NCBI GenBank assembly: GCA_902168205.1
Contig: CABHOK010000014.1
Span: 1 to 64,000, forward strand
DNA from: an uncultured Chitinophaga sp.
GTDB lineage: Bacteria > Bacteroidota > Bacteroidia > Cytophagales > Cyclobacteriaceae
Length of the DNA: 64,000 bases
Direction: 5' to 3'
Shown: positions 51,655 to 61,732 of the stretch, piece after piece
How the letters are laid out: each line of letters begins with the position of its first letter
Numbering within the stretch: the stretch's first letter is position 1
Translations under genes and position numbers: made by a program
Notes under the pieces: generated by a model
What the model was told of the DNA's origin: nothing
Database searches by the model: none
What the model saw: the letters and a program-made list of their open reading frames with translations, nothing else

Positions 51655-52860
51655 TTAACTTAATAAGGCCGCATAAACCTGGCGATATTTGGCCACTCCG
51701 CTCTGCAGCGAGAAGAGGTCGAAGAAGAATTCATCCTGATGGTCAGCACGATAGTCGCTAGTCGCGGGCTGTGTATCCAGATTATCCAGCACATATAGAT
51801 TTTTCATACGACCCCGCAGAAATTCAACATCGCCCCAGCCCGCGTTGGTAACAACGGGAATACCCATCGCCAATACTTCGGCCATTTTGGTAGCTGACGA
51901 TCCTTTTTTGGAGAACGATGGCTTGATGAAACAAAGAGAAAGATCAGATATACTTATATAGGCTGGTACATCTTCGCGTGCTGCAGCATGTACAATAAAA
52001 TCGCTGTCACTACTAACCAGGTGTTTATCGGGTGTAAGCACCAGAAATTTTGCAGCAGGATTCTGTGCCTTGATCCTTTTATAGAACGACACCATTTCAT
52101 TCCATAGATACCATGTACCAATGGACCCCAGGTATAGCACGATATAATCATTTGCCGATAGCCCGAGCGTTGCGCGTAATGCCGATTGCTTTTCAACCGA
52201 AGCATTCGCAGGACTGAACAGGTTAAGGTCTACACAGCAGGGAATGACTGTCACTTTAGCAGTCTCACCGCTAACGTTCCATGATCGCACAACCTGCCGG
52301 GCAGCTTCCGTCAGAACGATTATAGCATCTGCCGCCTCAAGAAATTCCTGTTCTTTCTTTTTAAAAAATCTATACACTGATTTATAGAGTATGTTATTCA
52401 GATTCCACAACCCTCCCTCTACACGCTCATCTGCCCAAAAGCCGCGCATATCAAAAATAAAGCGGATGCCGAATTTCTTCTTCAGCCACAAACCTGTTAA
52501 GGCAGTTATATAGCTTCTGCAGTGTACGATTGAGAAATTTCGCTCCCGATGCAATTGACGTGCACGTTTTCTAAGAACCGACAAATCATAAAACGTAGAG
52601 AGCACTGGCGGACTCTTATGATACGAAAGAGGTTCCCACAACAATTTATTTGCAGAACAATATGCTTGAATTTTGTCTTTATATAATGCGAATCGATGAG
52701 GCTTCTCAAAACTGATAATTGTGATGCTATAGCCAGCTTCTGATAGTCCGGCTAAATACGGCAGTATCTGCGATTGTCCTAACGGGTCCGTAAGGCCATC
52801 GTACGAAAGATATAGTATATTTTTCTTCGAAGATGCTCTCATTGATTTTCCTTCAGCCAT
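51655..52860 (-). CDS. Glycosyltransferase, GT4 family
   Basis: A 401-residue GT-B fold enzyme: N-terminal KNILYLSYDGLTDPLGQSQILPYL, and C-terminal nucleotide-sugar region (DYIVLYLGSIGTWYLWNE, SSATKMAEVLAMGIPVVTNAGWGDVE with the conserved E). It uses an activated sugar to extend a surface glycan. Its start overlaps the asparagine-synthetase gene by 22 bases and it is the last gene of the polysaccharide set. Confidence 0.88.
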   Translation of the reverse strand: MAEGKSMRASSKKNILYLSYDGLTDPLGQSQILPYLAGLSEAGYSITIISFEKPHRFALYKDKIQAYCSANKLLWEPLSYHKSPPVLSTFYDLSVLRKRARQLHRERNFSIVHCRSYITALTGLWLKKKFGIRFIFDMRGFWADERVEGGLWNLNNILYKSVYRFFKKKEQEFLEAADAIIVLTEAARQVVRSWNVSGETAKVTVIPCCVDLNLFSPANASVEKQSALRATLGLSANDYIVLYLGSIGTWYLWNEMVSFYKRIKAQNPAAKFLVLTPDKHLVSSDSDFIVHAAAREDVPAYISISDLSLCFIKPSFSKKGSSATKMAEVLAMGIPVVTNAGWGDVEFLRGRMKNLYVLDNLDTQPATSDYRADHQDEFFFDLFSLQSGVAKYRQVYAALLS

Positions 52861-54707
52861 TTATGCAACACGATCAATACCCAGACGCGGTTATACAGGT
52901 AATCTTTACCTGCAAGAAAATCTGTAACCAGTTTTTGAATATAGTCTGGCTGAAACAACCCGATCGATTCAATTGTCTCATTGCTCAGGTATGAATCTAT
53001 TAAATACCGAAGATCACGCTTTAGCCAATTCGCCAGCGGCACACTAAAACCCCACTTCGGCCGGTCTATCAACGCATCGGGTATATAGTTTCGTAACAAC
53101 TCCTTCAGCAACCACTTGGCTTTGCCATTGCGCACTTTCAACGATGGGTGCAATGAAAAAGCAAACTCGACAATACGATGATCGAGTAAAGGACAACGAC
53201 ATTCGAGAGCATAGTACATGGAAGCACGATCAACTTTTACCAAAAGATCGTCTTTTAAATAATATTGAAAATCGAACAGGGCCTGCTCTTCTCCAGCCGT
53301 TAATTTCCCTTTGTGAAGAGATGAATCTGTGTACTCAAAAGCTTTGAATGTACTCTTGTCTTTCAGCAACTGATCCCTGATCTCCTCCTGAGAAAAGAAA
53401 TACTGCTCCTGCGAAAAAATATGACTTCGTATACTGCCGATCTTTACCGGCTCCAGCAATTCTGCAATCCGCTCCAGCCGACTTTTCCCCGATAACTGCA
53501 ATGCCAATTTCAACGGTCGCTGTGCAATCTTCATGAGCGGGTTCGCCAGACGGTTTGCCCAAGTATAGGAGCCATACCCCTGAAACAATTCATCTCCTCC
53601 ATCCCCTGTAAGAATAACCTTCACCTCTTTGCGCGCCAACTTCGAAACCAGCATGGTTGGTATCGCTGAGGTGTCTGCAAACGGTTCGTCATAATGACGG
53701 AGGTATATTTCGAGTATATCGATTGCCTCGCGCTCGGTCAGTATATATTCTGTGTGGTTTGTGCCCAGGTGTTTCGCTACATCCCGCGCATATTTACTTT
53801 CATCAAATTTGCTCTCTTTAAACCCTATGCTGAAGGTCTTTAAAGGAGCTGATGTATGCCGCGAAGCCACGGCCGAAACCAGCGATGAATCGGTACCCCC
53901 ACTCAGGAAAGCTCCGAGCGGAACATCAGCGATCAATCTTTCCTGTACTGCTTTATCCAGCAGAAGTGCCAACTGTTTTTTAGCATCCTCCGGTGATTTA
54001 ATTTCACCCGGATGTATATTTTCCTGCAGAGTCCAATATGGCTTGGAACTCGTGTTGAGATTACTATCCACAACGGCATAATGTGCCGCAGGAAATTTAA
54101 ATATATTGGCATAGATTGTAGCTGGTTCCGGTATATAACCCAGGTGTAAAAAGGTTGCGATAACATTACGGTTAACCATTACCTGGCTACGAATAACGGG
54201 ATGCTGAAGCAGTGATTTTATCTCAGAAGCGAATGCAAAAATCTCATCCGACTGAAAATAGAAAAGTGGTTTCTTACCGGCACGATCTCTGAAGAGATAT
54301 ACTTTATGTTCCCGCTGATCGAGTATAGCAATAGCAAACATACCCTCAAGCTTGTCAACAACCTTCTCTCGCCATACCGCAAAGCCTTCCGCTATAACTT
54401 CAGTATCCGAATGTGTTTTAAACGATACGCCATAACACGAACTCAACTCTTCACGAATCTGCAGGAAATTATATATCTCACCATTAAAAACTACAACGTA
54501 TCGCTGGTCTGCCGAGTAAAAAGGTTGATTGGCACCTGTACTAAGATCGATTATACTCAGCCGCGTATGCGCCAGCGCTACCATGCCTGTCTTGTCAACA
54601 AATATACCATTAGCATCGGGTCCGCGGTGAAGTATACCGTTCACCATTCCGCTAACGGCCGGCTTGTTTAGTGTTGTTGTTGATAGTATTCCTGCTATGC
54701 CGCACAT
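52839..54707 (-). CDS. asnB: Asparagine synthase (glutamine-hydrolysing) type amidotransferase 1
   Basis: A 622-residue class II amidotransferase. The N-terminal nucleophile follows the initiator (MCGIAGI), the glutaminase part shows NGEIYNF, and the synthetase part has the PP-loop SGGTDSSLVSAV and LTGDGGDELFQGY. Start at 54707 is required to expose Cys2; an in-frame ATG at 54806 adds 33 residues. Inside a polysaccharide locus such proteins often amidate a uronic acid or other acidic group of the glycan rather than free aspartate (inference). Transferases flank it on both sides. Confidence 0.9.
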   Translation of the reverse strand: MCGIAGILSTTTLNKPAVSGMVNGILHRGPDANGIFVDKTGMVALAHTRLSIIDLSTGANQPFYSADQRYVVVFNGEIYNFLQIREELSSCYGVSFKTHSDTEVIAEGFAVWREKVVDKLEGMFAIAILDQREHKVYLFRDRAGKKPLFYFQSDEIFAFASEIKSLLQHPVIRSQVMVNRNVIATFLHLGYIPEPATIYANIFKFPAAHYAVVDSNLNTSSKPYWTLQENIHPGEIKSPEDAKKQLALLLDKAVQERLIADVPLGAFLSGGTDSSLVSAVASRHTSAPLKTFSIGFKESKFDESKYARDVAKHLGTNHTEYILTEREAIDILEIYLRHYDEPFADTSAIPTMLVSKLARKEVKVILTGDGGDELFQGYGSYTWANRLANPLMKIAQRPLKLALQLSGKSRLERIAELLEPVKIGSIRSHIFSQEQYFFSQEEIRDQLLKDKSTFKAFEYTDSSLHKGKLTAGEEQALFDFQYYLKDDLLVKVDRASMYYALECRCPLLDHRIVEFAFSLHPSLKVRNGKAKWLLKELLRNYIPDALIDRPKWGFSVPLANWLKRDLRYLIDSYLSNETIESIGLFQPDYIQKLVTDFLAGKDYLYNRVWVLIVLHKWLKENQ

Positions 54708-54712
54708 ACCGC

Positions 54713-55609
54713 CTAAGATAGAATAAGTTTTTTTACTACGACAAGAAAACGATAATTGAACAGTACAGCCGGCCACTGCGAGAAAGACTGACGTAGAAAT
54801 TTCCACCCCATAGGCTTATGATTACTTATGGCCAGGTGTAATGCAGCGTAAAGATCAAGATATGCCGCTATCTTCTTTAGCTTTGCTCCAAACTTAGATT
54901 TCACCTGCTCATCCTCTGATATGTATTTTTTTGCAAGTGTAATGCGTATTACAAATTTACCTGCATCTATTTGGAGTACGCTTCTTGACTCGTGATTTAC
55001 CAATGCCGCTGTAACGACTGCATTTGTTCGGATCGGGTAGCGTGCAGCAAGTCTCACCCACAGTTCATAATCCTCTGTTCCTGACAATGCACGATTTTCA
55101 TTAAAACGCTGCTGAAGCAAAATATCCCGCTTAACAAATATACCCAGGCAACTCAAGAAGTTTCCTTCTTCCAGTTTCTCATTAACAGGATCCGGCAGTG
55201 GTTTCCAAGGGTAAATTATATGGCCTTCCGGATCAACAATATTATATCCCTGATGAAAAATATCGATGCCAGGGTTATTCCAGATGTAACGAATCGCCTC
55301 CTTCAAATGATCGGCCAAAAACAAATCATCCGAATCTAAAAAAGTTATATATGCTCCGCTTGCTTTACTCACACCATAATTGCGGGCAGCGGCACGCTCG
55401 GCATTAGTTTTTTTATAGTAACTTATTCGGGCATCTGTAAATGACGAAACTATAGCTTCTGTGTTATCCGTACTGCCATCGTCAACAATAATCAATTCGA
55501 AATTGGAATAAGTTTGGTCTATGACCGACTGAATTGTCTTTGCGATATAGCCAGCCCGATTATAGGTTGGAATAACAACAGAGATAAATAGGGAAGTACC
55601 AATCGTCAT
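54713..55609 (-). CDS. Glycosyltransferase, GT2 family
   Basis: A 298-residue GT-A enzyme: SVVIPTYNRAGYIAKTIQSVIDQTYSNFELIIVDDGSTDNTEAIV and the divalent-metal motif YITFLDSDDLF. Typical acceptor part includes SGTEDYELWVRLAARYPI. Adds one sugar to the lipid-linked repeat. Located 5 bases upstream of the asparagine-synthetase start. Confidence 0.92.
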   Translation of the reverse strand: MTIGTSLFISVVIPTYNRAGYIAKTIQSVIDQTYSNFELIIVDDGSTDNTEAIVSSFTDARISYYKKTNAERAAARNYGVSKASGAYITFLDSDDLFLADHLKEAIRYIWNNPGIDIFHQGYNIVDPEGHIIYPWKPLPDPVNEKLEEGNFLSCLGIFVKRDILLQQRFNENRALSGTEDYELWVRLAARYPIRTNAVVTAALVNHESRSVLQIDAGKFVIRITLAKKYISEDEQVKSKFGAKLKKIAAYLDLYAALHLAISNHKPMGWKFLRQSFSQWPAVLFNYRFLVVVKKLILS

Positions 55610-55673
55610 CGTGAGAGAGAAAATTTATAAAAGCCGCCGGCTGTAAAATTACCGAAAGCGAATAATACCATTG

Positions 55674-56789
55674 TTATGAGGCATTGTATATCTTAACAAG
55701 CTTGCTAATCATAATTTCGAGGGAAAATTTATCAAGCAGAGATTTCTCACCATTCGTTATGAGGCTCGATCGCAATTCCGGATTCTCCAAAATACGTTTC
55801 ATCGACAGCAGTATGGCATCGTCATCCTTATAATCCACAACAAGTGCATTACGCTCATCTTCAATAAATTCAGGAGCAACCCCCGACTGCGTAAAAACGG
55901 AGGGAACACGAGCAGCAAGGGCTTCTATATAGGTCTGTCCAAATGCTTCCGCATGCTGATCGGTAGGTACGTGAACAAACACATCAAAAACTTTATAGAG
56001 GGCCGCCAGATCTTCCTCGAATAAAATCTCTGTATATGATGTACCGGACAACTCACGAAGCTGACCTTTAATATCATTGGCATAATCACCGTGTGCATTT
56101 GCCAACACGAGATGAGCTTCAGGATATTCTATTAAAAGTTTTTTAAAGGCAGGGATAATATATTGAATTCCTTTAAGCTTGAGGTATCGCGATATCACGC
56201 CTACAACCGGGTAACCCGTTAGCTTGTATTTTTGGCGAATGGCGTTTACTCTGAATTGATCAATATCTCGAAAATATGAAAGATCAAATCCGTGATGCAC
56301 CACATGTACCTTATGTGGTGGCGTTCCATCTCTATGCACCACTATATCTTTTACATTTTCAGATATAGCAATTACATCCGTTGCTAATGAATTACAGAGC
56401 ACATCCCACTTTCTTCCGGATGGATATTCCACATAATGCAAGGTTGCATGATGCCGCGTCAATATTCGTTTCTTTACGCGACAGAACCAGGCAGCAGTCA
56501 GCCCCAGCATTGTTGCCCGCCAAAGATGTGTATGCACTGCATCCGGGCGTTCTCTTCTGATAATCGATCGAATCTGAAGCCATCGTTGTAAATTAGATTT
56601 ATAGTCGTCATCAGCAATAACTTCATAGGGGACAAAGGCATTCTGGAGATAACCTGAAAGCACGGTTTTCTTTTTGCCAATCAGTATAAAAAAAAGATCA
56701 ACATGAGGTTTCAAATACTGAGTCGTCCATTCAAAGGCGAGTGACTTATCAATATCCGACACTATATATACTACCTTTCTTTTTTTCAT
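55674..56789 (-). CDS. Glycosyltransferase, GT4 family
   Basis: A 371-residue GT-B enzyme with the GT1/GT4 region GYPVVGVISRYLKLKGIQYIIPAFKKLL, VDVFVHVPTDQHAEAFGQTYIEALAARVPSVFTQSGVAPEFI (catalytic-type E). The N-terminal IRRERPDAVHTHLWRATMLG is also typical. Starts 4 bases inside the previous gene's stop (ATGA-type overlap with the GT2 gene at 56786). Confidence 0.9.
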   Translation of the reverse strand: MKKRKVVYIVSDIDKSLAFEWTTQYLKPHVDLFFILIGKKKTVLSGYLQNAFVPYEVIADDDYKSNLQRWLQIRSIIRRERPDAVHTHLWRATMLGLTAAWFCRVKKRILTRHHATLHYVEYPSGRKWDVLCNSLATDVIAISENVKDIVVHRDGTPPHKVHVVHHGFDLSYFRDIDQFRVNAIRQKYKLTGYPVVGVISRYLKLKGIQYIIPAFKKLLIEYPEAHLVLANAHGDYANDIKGQLRELSGTSYTEILFEEDLAALYKVFDVFVHVPTDQHAEAFGQTYIEALAARVPSVFTQSGVAPEFIEDERNALVVDYKDDDAILLSMKRILENPELRSSLITNGEKSLLDKFSLEIMISKLVKIYNAS

Positions 56790-57685
56790 ACATGAATATG
56801 AGGATATTCGACAGCGAAGGCCTGTATAACTATATCGTAGAGTTTATAGCGTAACTTTTTGGGCAGTAACCCAAAGGCTCCGCTATCGATGAGACGTGGC
56901 CAGAAGGGCAACGCAAACAATCTATAAAGAGCATGTTTCACTATCGAAGATGATGTTCGCGCTTTCTTATAGCGATCAGGATACAAAGTTTGCAGGGTAG
57001 CGTGTGCCTTCGCATAGGCACGTAACCGTTTTATATAGCTTATACAGGTAACTGGATCGTAATGAAAGGATCTGTTACTTTTATCAAAGACAACGGGTAT
57101 ACCTGCCCTGAATGCTCTATAACCAAAGTCATGATCTTCTGCATCTGTCAATCGCTCGTCAAATCCACCCAATGATTTAAAGTCCTCCTTCTTCATTGAG
57201 CAATTTGCCGCAGTGAAAAAGAAGTTTGATTCATTTAATTGTGTTGTACCTTCCTGGTATTTCTCCGTCCATCGCTCAGTTAGATGTCCTTTATAGTTTT
57301 GAATGTCTGTCTTCGTTGGCTCGATAGTTTCAACGGAATTACCACTTAAAATGGCGTGATGATTTTTGTGAAATGACTTATGCCGTTCGATAGAATCTCT
57401 CCAGGGTGTCATGTCATCATCAAAGAAAATCAAGACCTCTCCTTTAGCTTCATTTGCTCCTCTGTTACGAACACCTGCGCGACCTCTATTTTCTTGTACA
57501 ACAATTCTGAGCTTACCAGAAAATTCAGACTCAAATGATTTTACCACATGTAGTGTATCATCAGTAGAGCCATCAATCACAACCAACACTTCGCTGCTTT
57601 GATCCGTTTGCTGCAACAAAGCGTTCAATAGATTACCGATCTTCTTTTCTCCATTATAGGTAGAAATAATAACACTTGACGTCAT
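56786..57685 (-). CDS. Glycosyltransferase, GT2 family
   Basis: A 299-residue GT-A enzyme: SVIISTYNGEKKIGNLLNALLQQTDQSSEVLVVIDGSTDDTLHVV and the metal motif VLIFFDDDMTPW; the acceptor-side block LGGFDERLTDAEDHDFGYRAFRAG is GT2-like. Overlaps the downstream GT4 gene by 4 bases and lies 10 bases after the next GT2. Confidence 0.92.
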   Translation of the reverse strand: MTSSVIISTYNGEKKIGNLLNALLQQTDQSSEVLVVIDGSTDDTLHVVKSFESEFSGKLRIVVQENRGRAGVRNRGANEAKGEVLIFFDDDMTPWRDSIERHKSFHKNHHAILSGNSVETIEPTKTDIQNYKGHLTERWTEKYQEGTTQLNESNFFFTAANCSMKKEDFKSLGGFDERLTDAEDHDFGYRAFRAGIPVVFDKSNRSFHYDPVTCISYIKRLRAYAKAHATLQTLYPDRYKKARTSSSIVKHALYRLFALPFWPRLIDSGAFGLLPKKLRYKLYDIVIQAFAVEYPHIHV

Positions 57686-57695
57686 GAATCTATAA

Positions 57696-58526
57696 CTATC
57701 GTTTATAGGTCAATAACCGATCAAGACAACGAATAATAAACCTCTCTGAGCTGGAATAATATCGTTCCATAAATTGATTCATGTTCTGGTCTATCAACTT
57801 GGATTTAGGACCTCCGCTTTTCCCCATATAGTGTGTAACAAGAGCTGTTGGTTGAAAGGCTATTGTGTAACCTAATTTACGAAACTCCATACACCACTGC
57901 ATGTCTTCAACATACATAAAAAAATCGTCTGCTAATTTTCCTCCTGGCAGGGGATCCAACAATTTTCTTCTAAACATAAAGAATGTTCCCCAAACCCAAT
58001 CCGGATAGACAACTTCTGAATAATTAAAGAAAAAACCGAGCAGGATTTTACCGGACTTAGCACGCGGCAAAATCTTCTGCAACCTGAAAAGCTCGAATAA
58101 TTTATACTTGATGGATGGGAATCGCTGGCAATTATGCTGGGTAATACCATCCGGGAATTTAAGCGTAGCACTTACAACCGCCACCTGCTTTTCGCGCCGT
58201 AGAAAATTGAGGCATATGGATATTGCATCATTTTGCAGTTCTGCATCGCTGTTTAATAATAAAATGAATTCTCCCTTCGCATGCAGAATACCCAGATTAT
58301 TGCCTTTCGCGAATCCTAAATTAACATCACTCTCTATTAATGTAACGGCAGGAAAAAGTATACTAATCTTCTTTATATCGCGTTCCACCGAAGCATTATC
58401 GACAACAATTATTTCGTATGAACATCCTGTTGTTCTTTCAAGTATACTTTGAATGCACTTGCAGGTCAATTCAAAAGTATTGTAATTAACAATAATTACC
58501 GACACCTGAGGATCAATGGCTGTCAT
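57696..58526 (-). CDS. Glycosyltransferase, GT2 family (rhamnosyl/galactofuranosyl-type)
   Basis: A 276-residue GT-A enzyme: VSVIIVNYNTFELTCKCIQSILERT and the metal motif FILLLNSDAEL; DDFFMYVEDMQWCMEFRKLGYTIAFQP carries the ED(x)D-type block seen in GT2 rhamnosyl and galactofuranosyl transferases. Sugar cannot be fixed. Two bases after the acyltransferase gene in the same direction. Confidence 0.9.
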   Translation of the reverse strand: MTAIDPQVSVIIVNYNTFELTCKCIQSILERTTGCSYEIIVVDNASVERDIKKISILFPAVTLIESDVNLGFAKGNNLGILHAKGEFILLLNSDAELQNDAISICLNFLRREKQVAVVSATLKFPDGITQHNCQRFPSIKYKLFELFRLQKILPRAKSGKILLGFFFNYSEVVYPDWVWGTFFMFRRKLLDPLPGGKLADDFFMYVEDMQWCMEFRKLGYTIAFQPTALVTHYMGKSGGPKSKLIDQNMNQFMERYYSSSERFIIRCLDRLLTYKR

Positions 58527-58528
58527 GG

Positions 58529-59617
58529 TTAATTTGCCTGGTTACTATTTATATACTTACCTATCTTAATTCGCGAAGCTCTGAAACGATCAATGGGTAA
58601 CAGAAAATAATGATACGCCAATACAGAAAATATCAATGTCATTACAACGAGCGGCAAGCCGGTGCCAAATTGTTTTGGAAATCGATTGGCTCCCACAATC
58701 ATCAAAAAGAGACAGTGGCTAATGTATAGCGGATATGTTAGCTCGCCAAGGTAACGATCGTATTTATAGTTGGATAGTCTGTAGAAAATTGCTGGTGTAA
58801 ATAAGAAGACACAAGTAAAAATCAACCAATCTGATTGTATATACTTATAGGTGAAAAACGTTAGCACCAGAAGAACAAAAAATAAAATTCCGTAGCGTTT
58901 ATCCGGCAACCATTTATTCTGAAAAAGTTTGTACGACAAAACGCCTAATAAAAACCAAAACAGTTCCGTTGGAGCAAATCTATAGATAGCGAAGCTTTCC
59001 TTTATATCGAAACCTATATATAAGAATATTCTTAAGGCAATTACTCCAAGCAACCAATATATAATAACCATCTTCTTTTTGGTAACTATAAACGGCGTGA
59101 GCAAATAAAAGAACAGCTCAATAGAAACGGTCCAGGCAATGGGTATAAATAAAAGCTCCTGCATTTTCAGATCTCCTTCGAGCCCCAGGAACTGCAAATG
59201 TCCCAAATCATTAATTCCAAAAAATGTTATTATATCCTGACCTATCAATGATATATTAAAGAACAGAACCGTGATCAACGCGCCCAGACTGTTGGGTTGT
59301 TCGTTGTATTTATCAATGTAGTATTGCAGCTCGCCATAAGAGCCGAACAGAACTCCAAAGACAATGCTTAATAGCACCGTCAGAATAATTACGAGCAGAT
59401 ATAGTGGATATAATCGCAGTACGCGATTCGAAAAGAAATAGTAAAGAGGACGTTCTGTTCCTTCGTATTTCTCTACAAATATCATGGTCATATAAAATCC
59501 GGAGATAATGTAGAAGGAATGTACCGCCTGTGATCCTGGTATAATCTCCACCCCCAATAATGGGCTCGAATGAACAATGACTACAGAAAGAGCAAGTAAA
59601 AATCTTATCAATCCCAT
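58529..59617 (-). CDS. Acyltransferase family 3 membrane protein (OafA-like)
   Basis: A 362-residue membrane protein with about ten helices: starts with the family motif MGLIRFLLALSVVIVHSSPLLG (catalytic-type histidine) and has VHSFYIISGFYMTMIF and YLGELTYPLYISHCLFLM. Adds an acyl group, most often acetyl, to the polysaccharide repeat in the inner membrane. Between a GT2 and a GT-like gene. Confidence 0.9.
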   Translation of the reverse strand: MGLIRFLLALSVVIVHSSPLLGVEIIPGSQAVHSFYIISGFYMTMIFVEKYEGTERPLYYFFSNRVLRLYPLYLLVIILTVLLSIVFGVLFGSYGELQYYIDKYNEQPNSLGALITVLFFNISLIGQDIITFFGINDLGHLQFLGLEGDLKMQELLFIPIAWTVSIELFFYLLTPFIVTKKKMVIIYWLLGVIALRIFLYIGFDIKESFAIYRFAPTELFWFLLGVLSYKLFQNKWLPDKRYGILFFVLLVLTFFTYKYIQSDWLIFTCVFLFTPAIFYRLSNYKYDRYLGELTYPLYISHCLFLMIVGANRFPKQFGTGLPLVVMTLIFSVLAYHYFLLPIDRFRASRIKIGKYINSNQAN

Positions 59618-59628
59618 TACTTATTTCT

Positions 59629-60561
59629 TCACTTTGAACCGATTTTCGATCGAAGAATATCCCAATAGAATTTTACTCTGGCAATATTCCGGTTATTCTT
59701 TAAAAATAGCTGAAAATCTGTTAAGGGAAGTTTTGAGACAGTAAAATTCTTCATAAACGCTTCCGCTGATTCTCCTGGGCAATAGTTTAAGGTCGGCCAG
59801 GTGGTTGATAATGCAGGATGAAAGTTTGCTATATATTGAAAGTTGTATTCATCTAAAGCCTTCCATAAGTTATAGTATGCTATTCTCTTTTGCTTCTCCT
59901 GCAATTCCTCCGCAGCATGGCCCCAATTATTTATCTTGAACCAAAGCTCATCTTCCGATCTTGCCCACGTTTCATGGATAATATAATGCTGACTAATTCG
60001 ATTAAAATGATCGTTATGTCTTGCTCGTTGATAGTCGGGAAAAGTAGTTGCTACCGGAACAGTTTCAGGAATGGCGTTAGGGAACGATACATATATATAG
60101 CCTTGTTTCGTTTTCTTTATAAGAGGAACCCAATAGGCACAAACATTCAAAGGCTTTTCTTTTCCGGTTGGGTTGGGATTGATTCTCTTCAATTCTTTAA
60201 CGAAAGAACCAAAGTCCAGAAAATACTCATCGCTGTCAATTTGAATATGCCATCCGCCTTTTCCAAGCTTATCGGCAATCAACGTTCTATGGCGATTGCA
60301 ATTTTGCCTTGCATTCAACTCCGGTAATGAGAAGCAATCTTCATAGAGTATAATTTTATTATCACGGTCGATCGCTTTAATAAAATTATAAAAACCGGCA
60401 TTATCAAAATCATAAACATTACCTGCCCAGGATTTCCTGTCTTTATCGATTGCCAGGCAAATCACATCTGCATGTTCATATATTTTAGGAACAGACTTCT
60501 TTAGCAGTTCCCAGTCGTATGAAACACAAAAACCTACTTTTATAATTGGACTTGCTCCCAT
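59629..60561 (-). CDS. Putative glycosyltransferase (GT-A-like, family uncertain)
   Basis: A 310-residue protein beginning IIKVGFCVSYDWELLKKSVPKIY, with a DxD-like IQIDSDEYFLDFGSF near residue 105-118 and an acceptor-like WARSEDELWFKINNWGHAAEE. These features suggest a nucleotide-sugar transferase of the GT92-like or related group, but the sequence is not a clear GT2. It is inside the transferase operon, 11 bases from the acyltransferase gene and 38 from the next GT2. Function inferred from context. Confidence 0.65.
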   Translation of the reverse strand: MGASPIIKVGFCVSYDWELLKKSVPKIYEHADVICLAIDKDRKSWAGNVYDFDNAGFYNFIKAIDRDNKIILYEDCFSLPELNARQNCNRHRTLIADKLGKGGWHIQIDSDEYFLDFGSFVKELKRINPNPTGKEKPLNVCAYWVPLIKKTKQGYIYVSFPNAIPETVPVATTFPDYQRARHNDHFNRISQHYIIHETWARSEDELWFKINNWGHAAEELQEKQKRIAYYNLWKALDEYNFQYIANFHPALSTTWPTLNYCPGESAEAFMKNFTVSKLPLTDFQLFLKNNRNIARVKFYWDILRSKIGSK

Positions 60562-60599
60562 GTCATGCTCTTTTAACTCAAATGCAGTAAAATTTTTTA

Positions 60600-61610
60600 C
60601 TACTCAATAGCAGGCTTATACTTAAGTATAGCCTTGATGAAAAGTTTTAAATTTTGAAAGACAGATACTCCCTTAAGGGTAAACTGATTTGCCAGGAAAA
60701 AAGCCTGCAAACCAATATAGGTAGAAGTAGTACATCTATAAAAATACATATTTACCAAAAGACTATGTACTGCTTTTGTGGGCACGGCGTATGTTACATT
60801 CTTATCCATAACAGAACGAATCAACTGTCCAACGGACTTCAACTCTTCAGGCGTAAAACCAGAATTTTTGAAGAACAACTTATGCAAGATGAGTTCTTCA
60901 GAACATTTAAAATCCATGTTTCTGAAAAACTTTCGTATATAATCCAGTTGCGTTTGTTGCTTAAGCTCCTGTTGTGCCTCTGAACGTTGTTTTAAACTGA
61001 TGTTGTTATCGTGTATGCGGTAATATAGCAACACCTCTTGCAAATTCTTAAGTCTTCCGAACTCACATATTCTCACCCAGAGCTCATAATCTTCGAAGGG
61101 CATGTGCTCATGACTGTAAGAAATTTTTTTCGCCCGCACTATACTTGCCCGGAACATCACCGATGGATGACAAAATGCATTGATATATAGCAGCTTTAAT
61201 TTAATATCTTCATCGTCTGCAGGAAGCTTTACGACCTGGGTTCCATCAACAACCCTGAAATTTGTTCCACACAGAATATACTCCTCATTCTGCTCAAGGA
61301 ATTCATACTGTTTTTGAAATCTGTCCGGATGAGCAATATCATCGGCATCCATCCGTGCTATATACTTTCCCCGGGCTTTTTGTAGTCCGATATTTAACAG
61401 TGCAACATATCCCTGGTTGTATTCAAAATCAATGAAATGAATCCTCGGATCAGTAAAGGATTGAATAATCTCTTTAGATCGATCTGTCGATCCATCATTA
61501 AATATCAGGAACTCAAAGTCACCAAAATTTTGAGATAGTATGCTATCAATAGCTTGACGAAGGTAAAGCTCAGCATTATAGACCGGCATTAAGACTGAAA
61601 TAACAGGCAT
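60600..61610 (-). CDS. Glycosyltransferase, GT2 family
   Basis: A 336-residue GT-A enzyme: VISVLMPVYNAELYLRQAIDSILSQNFGDFEFLIFNDGSTDRSKEII and YIARMDADDIAHPDRFQKQYEFL, metal motif DADD. The C-terminal part (EELKSVGQLIRSV, FYRCTTSTYIGL) is shared with the partial gene at 63607, marking the two as paralogues. They lie on either side of the second asparagine synthetase. Confidence 0.93.
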   Translation of the reverse strand: MPVISVLMPVYNAELYLRQAIDSILSQNFGDFEFLIFNDGSTDRSKEIIQSFTDPRIHFIDFEYNQGYVALLNIGLQKARGKYIARMDADDIAHPDRFQKQYEFLEQNEEYILCGTNFRVVDGTQVVKLPADDEDIKLKLLYINAFCHPSVMFRASIVRAKKISYSHEHMPFEDYELWVRICEFGRLKNLQEVLLYYRIHDNNISLKQRSEAQQELKQQTQLDYIRKFFRNMDFKCSEELILHKLFFKNSGFTPEELKSVGQLIRSVMDKNVTYAVPTKAVHSLLVNMYFYRCTTSTYIGLQAFFLANQFTLKGVSVFQNLKLFIKAILKYKPAIE

Positions 61611-61732
61611 ACTATGCTAGCTTCCAGGTTCTACTTATAAATCTATCTATTGCTACTGTGGCGTAAGGCTTATATTTTTTCTCTACTTTATAAATCATTG
61701 GGGGTCGGGGTCATGTAAATACTCTTCTTTTC

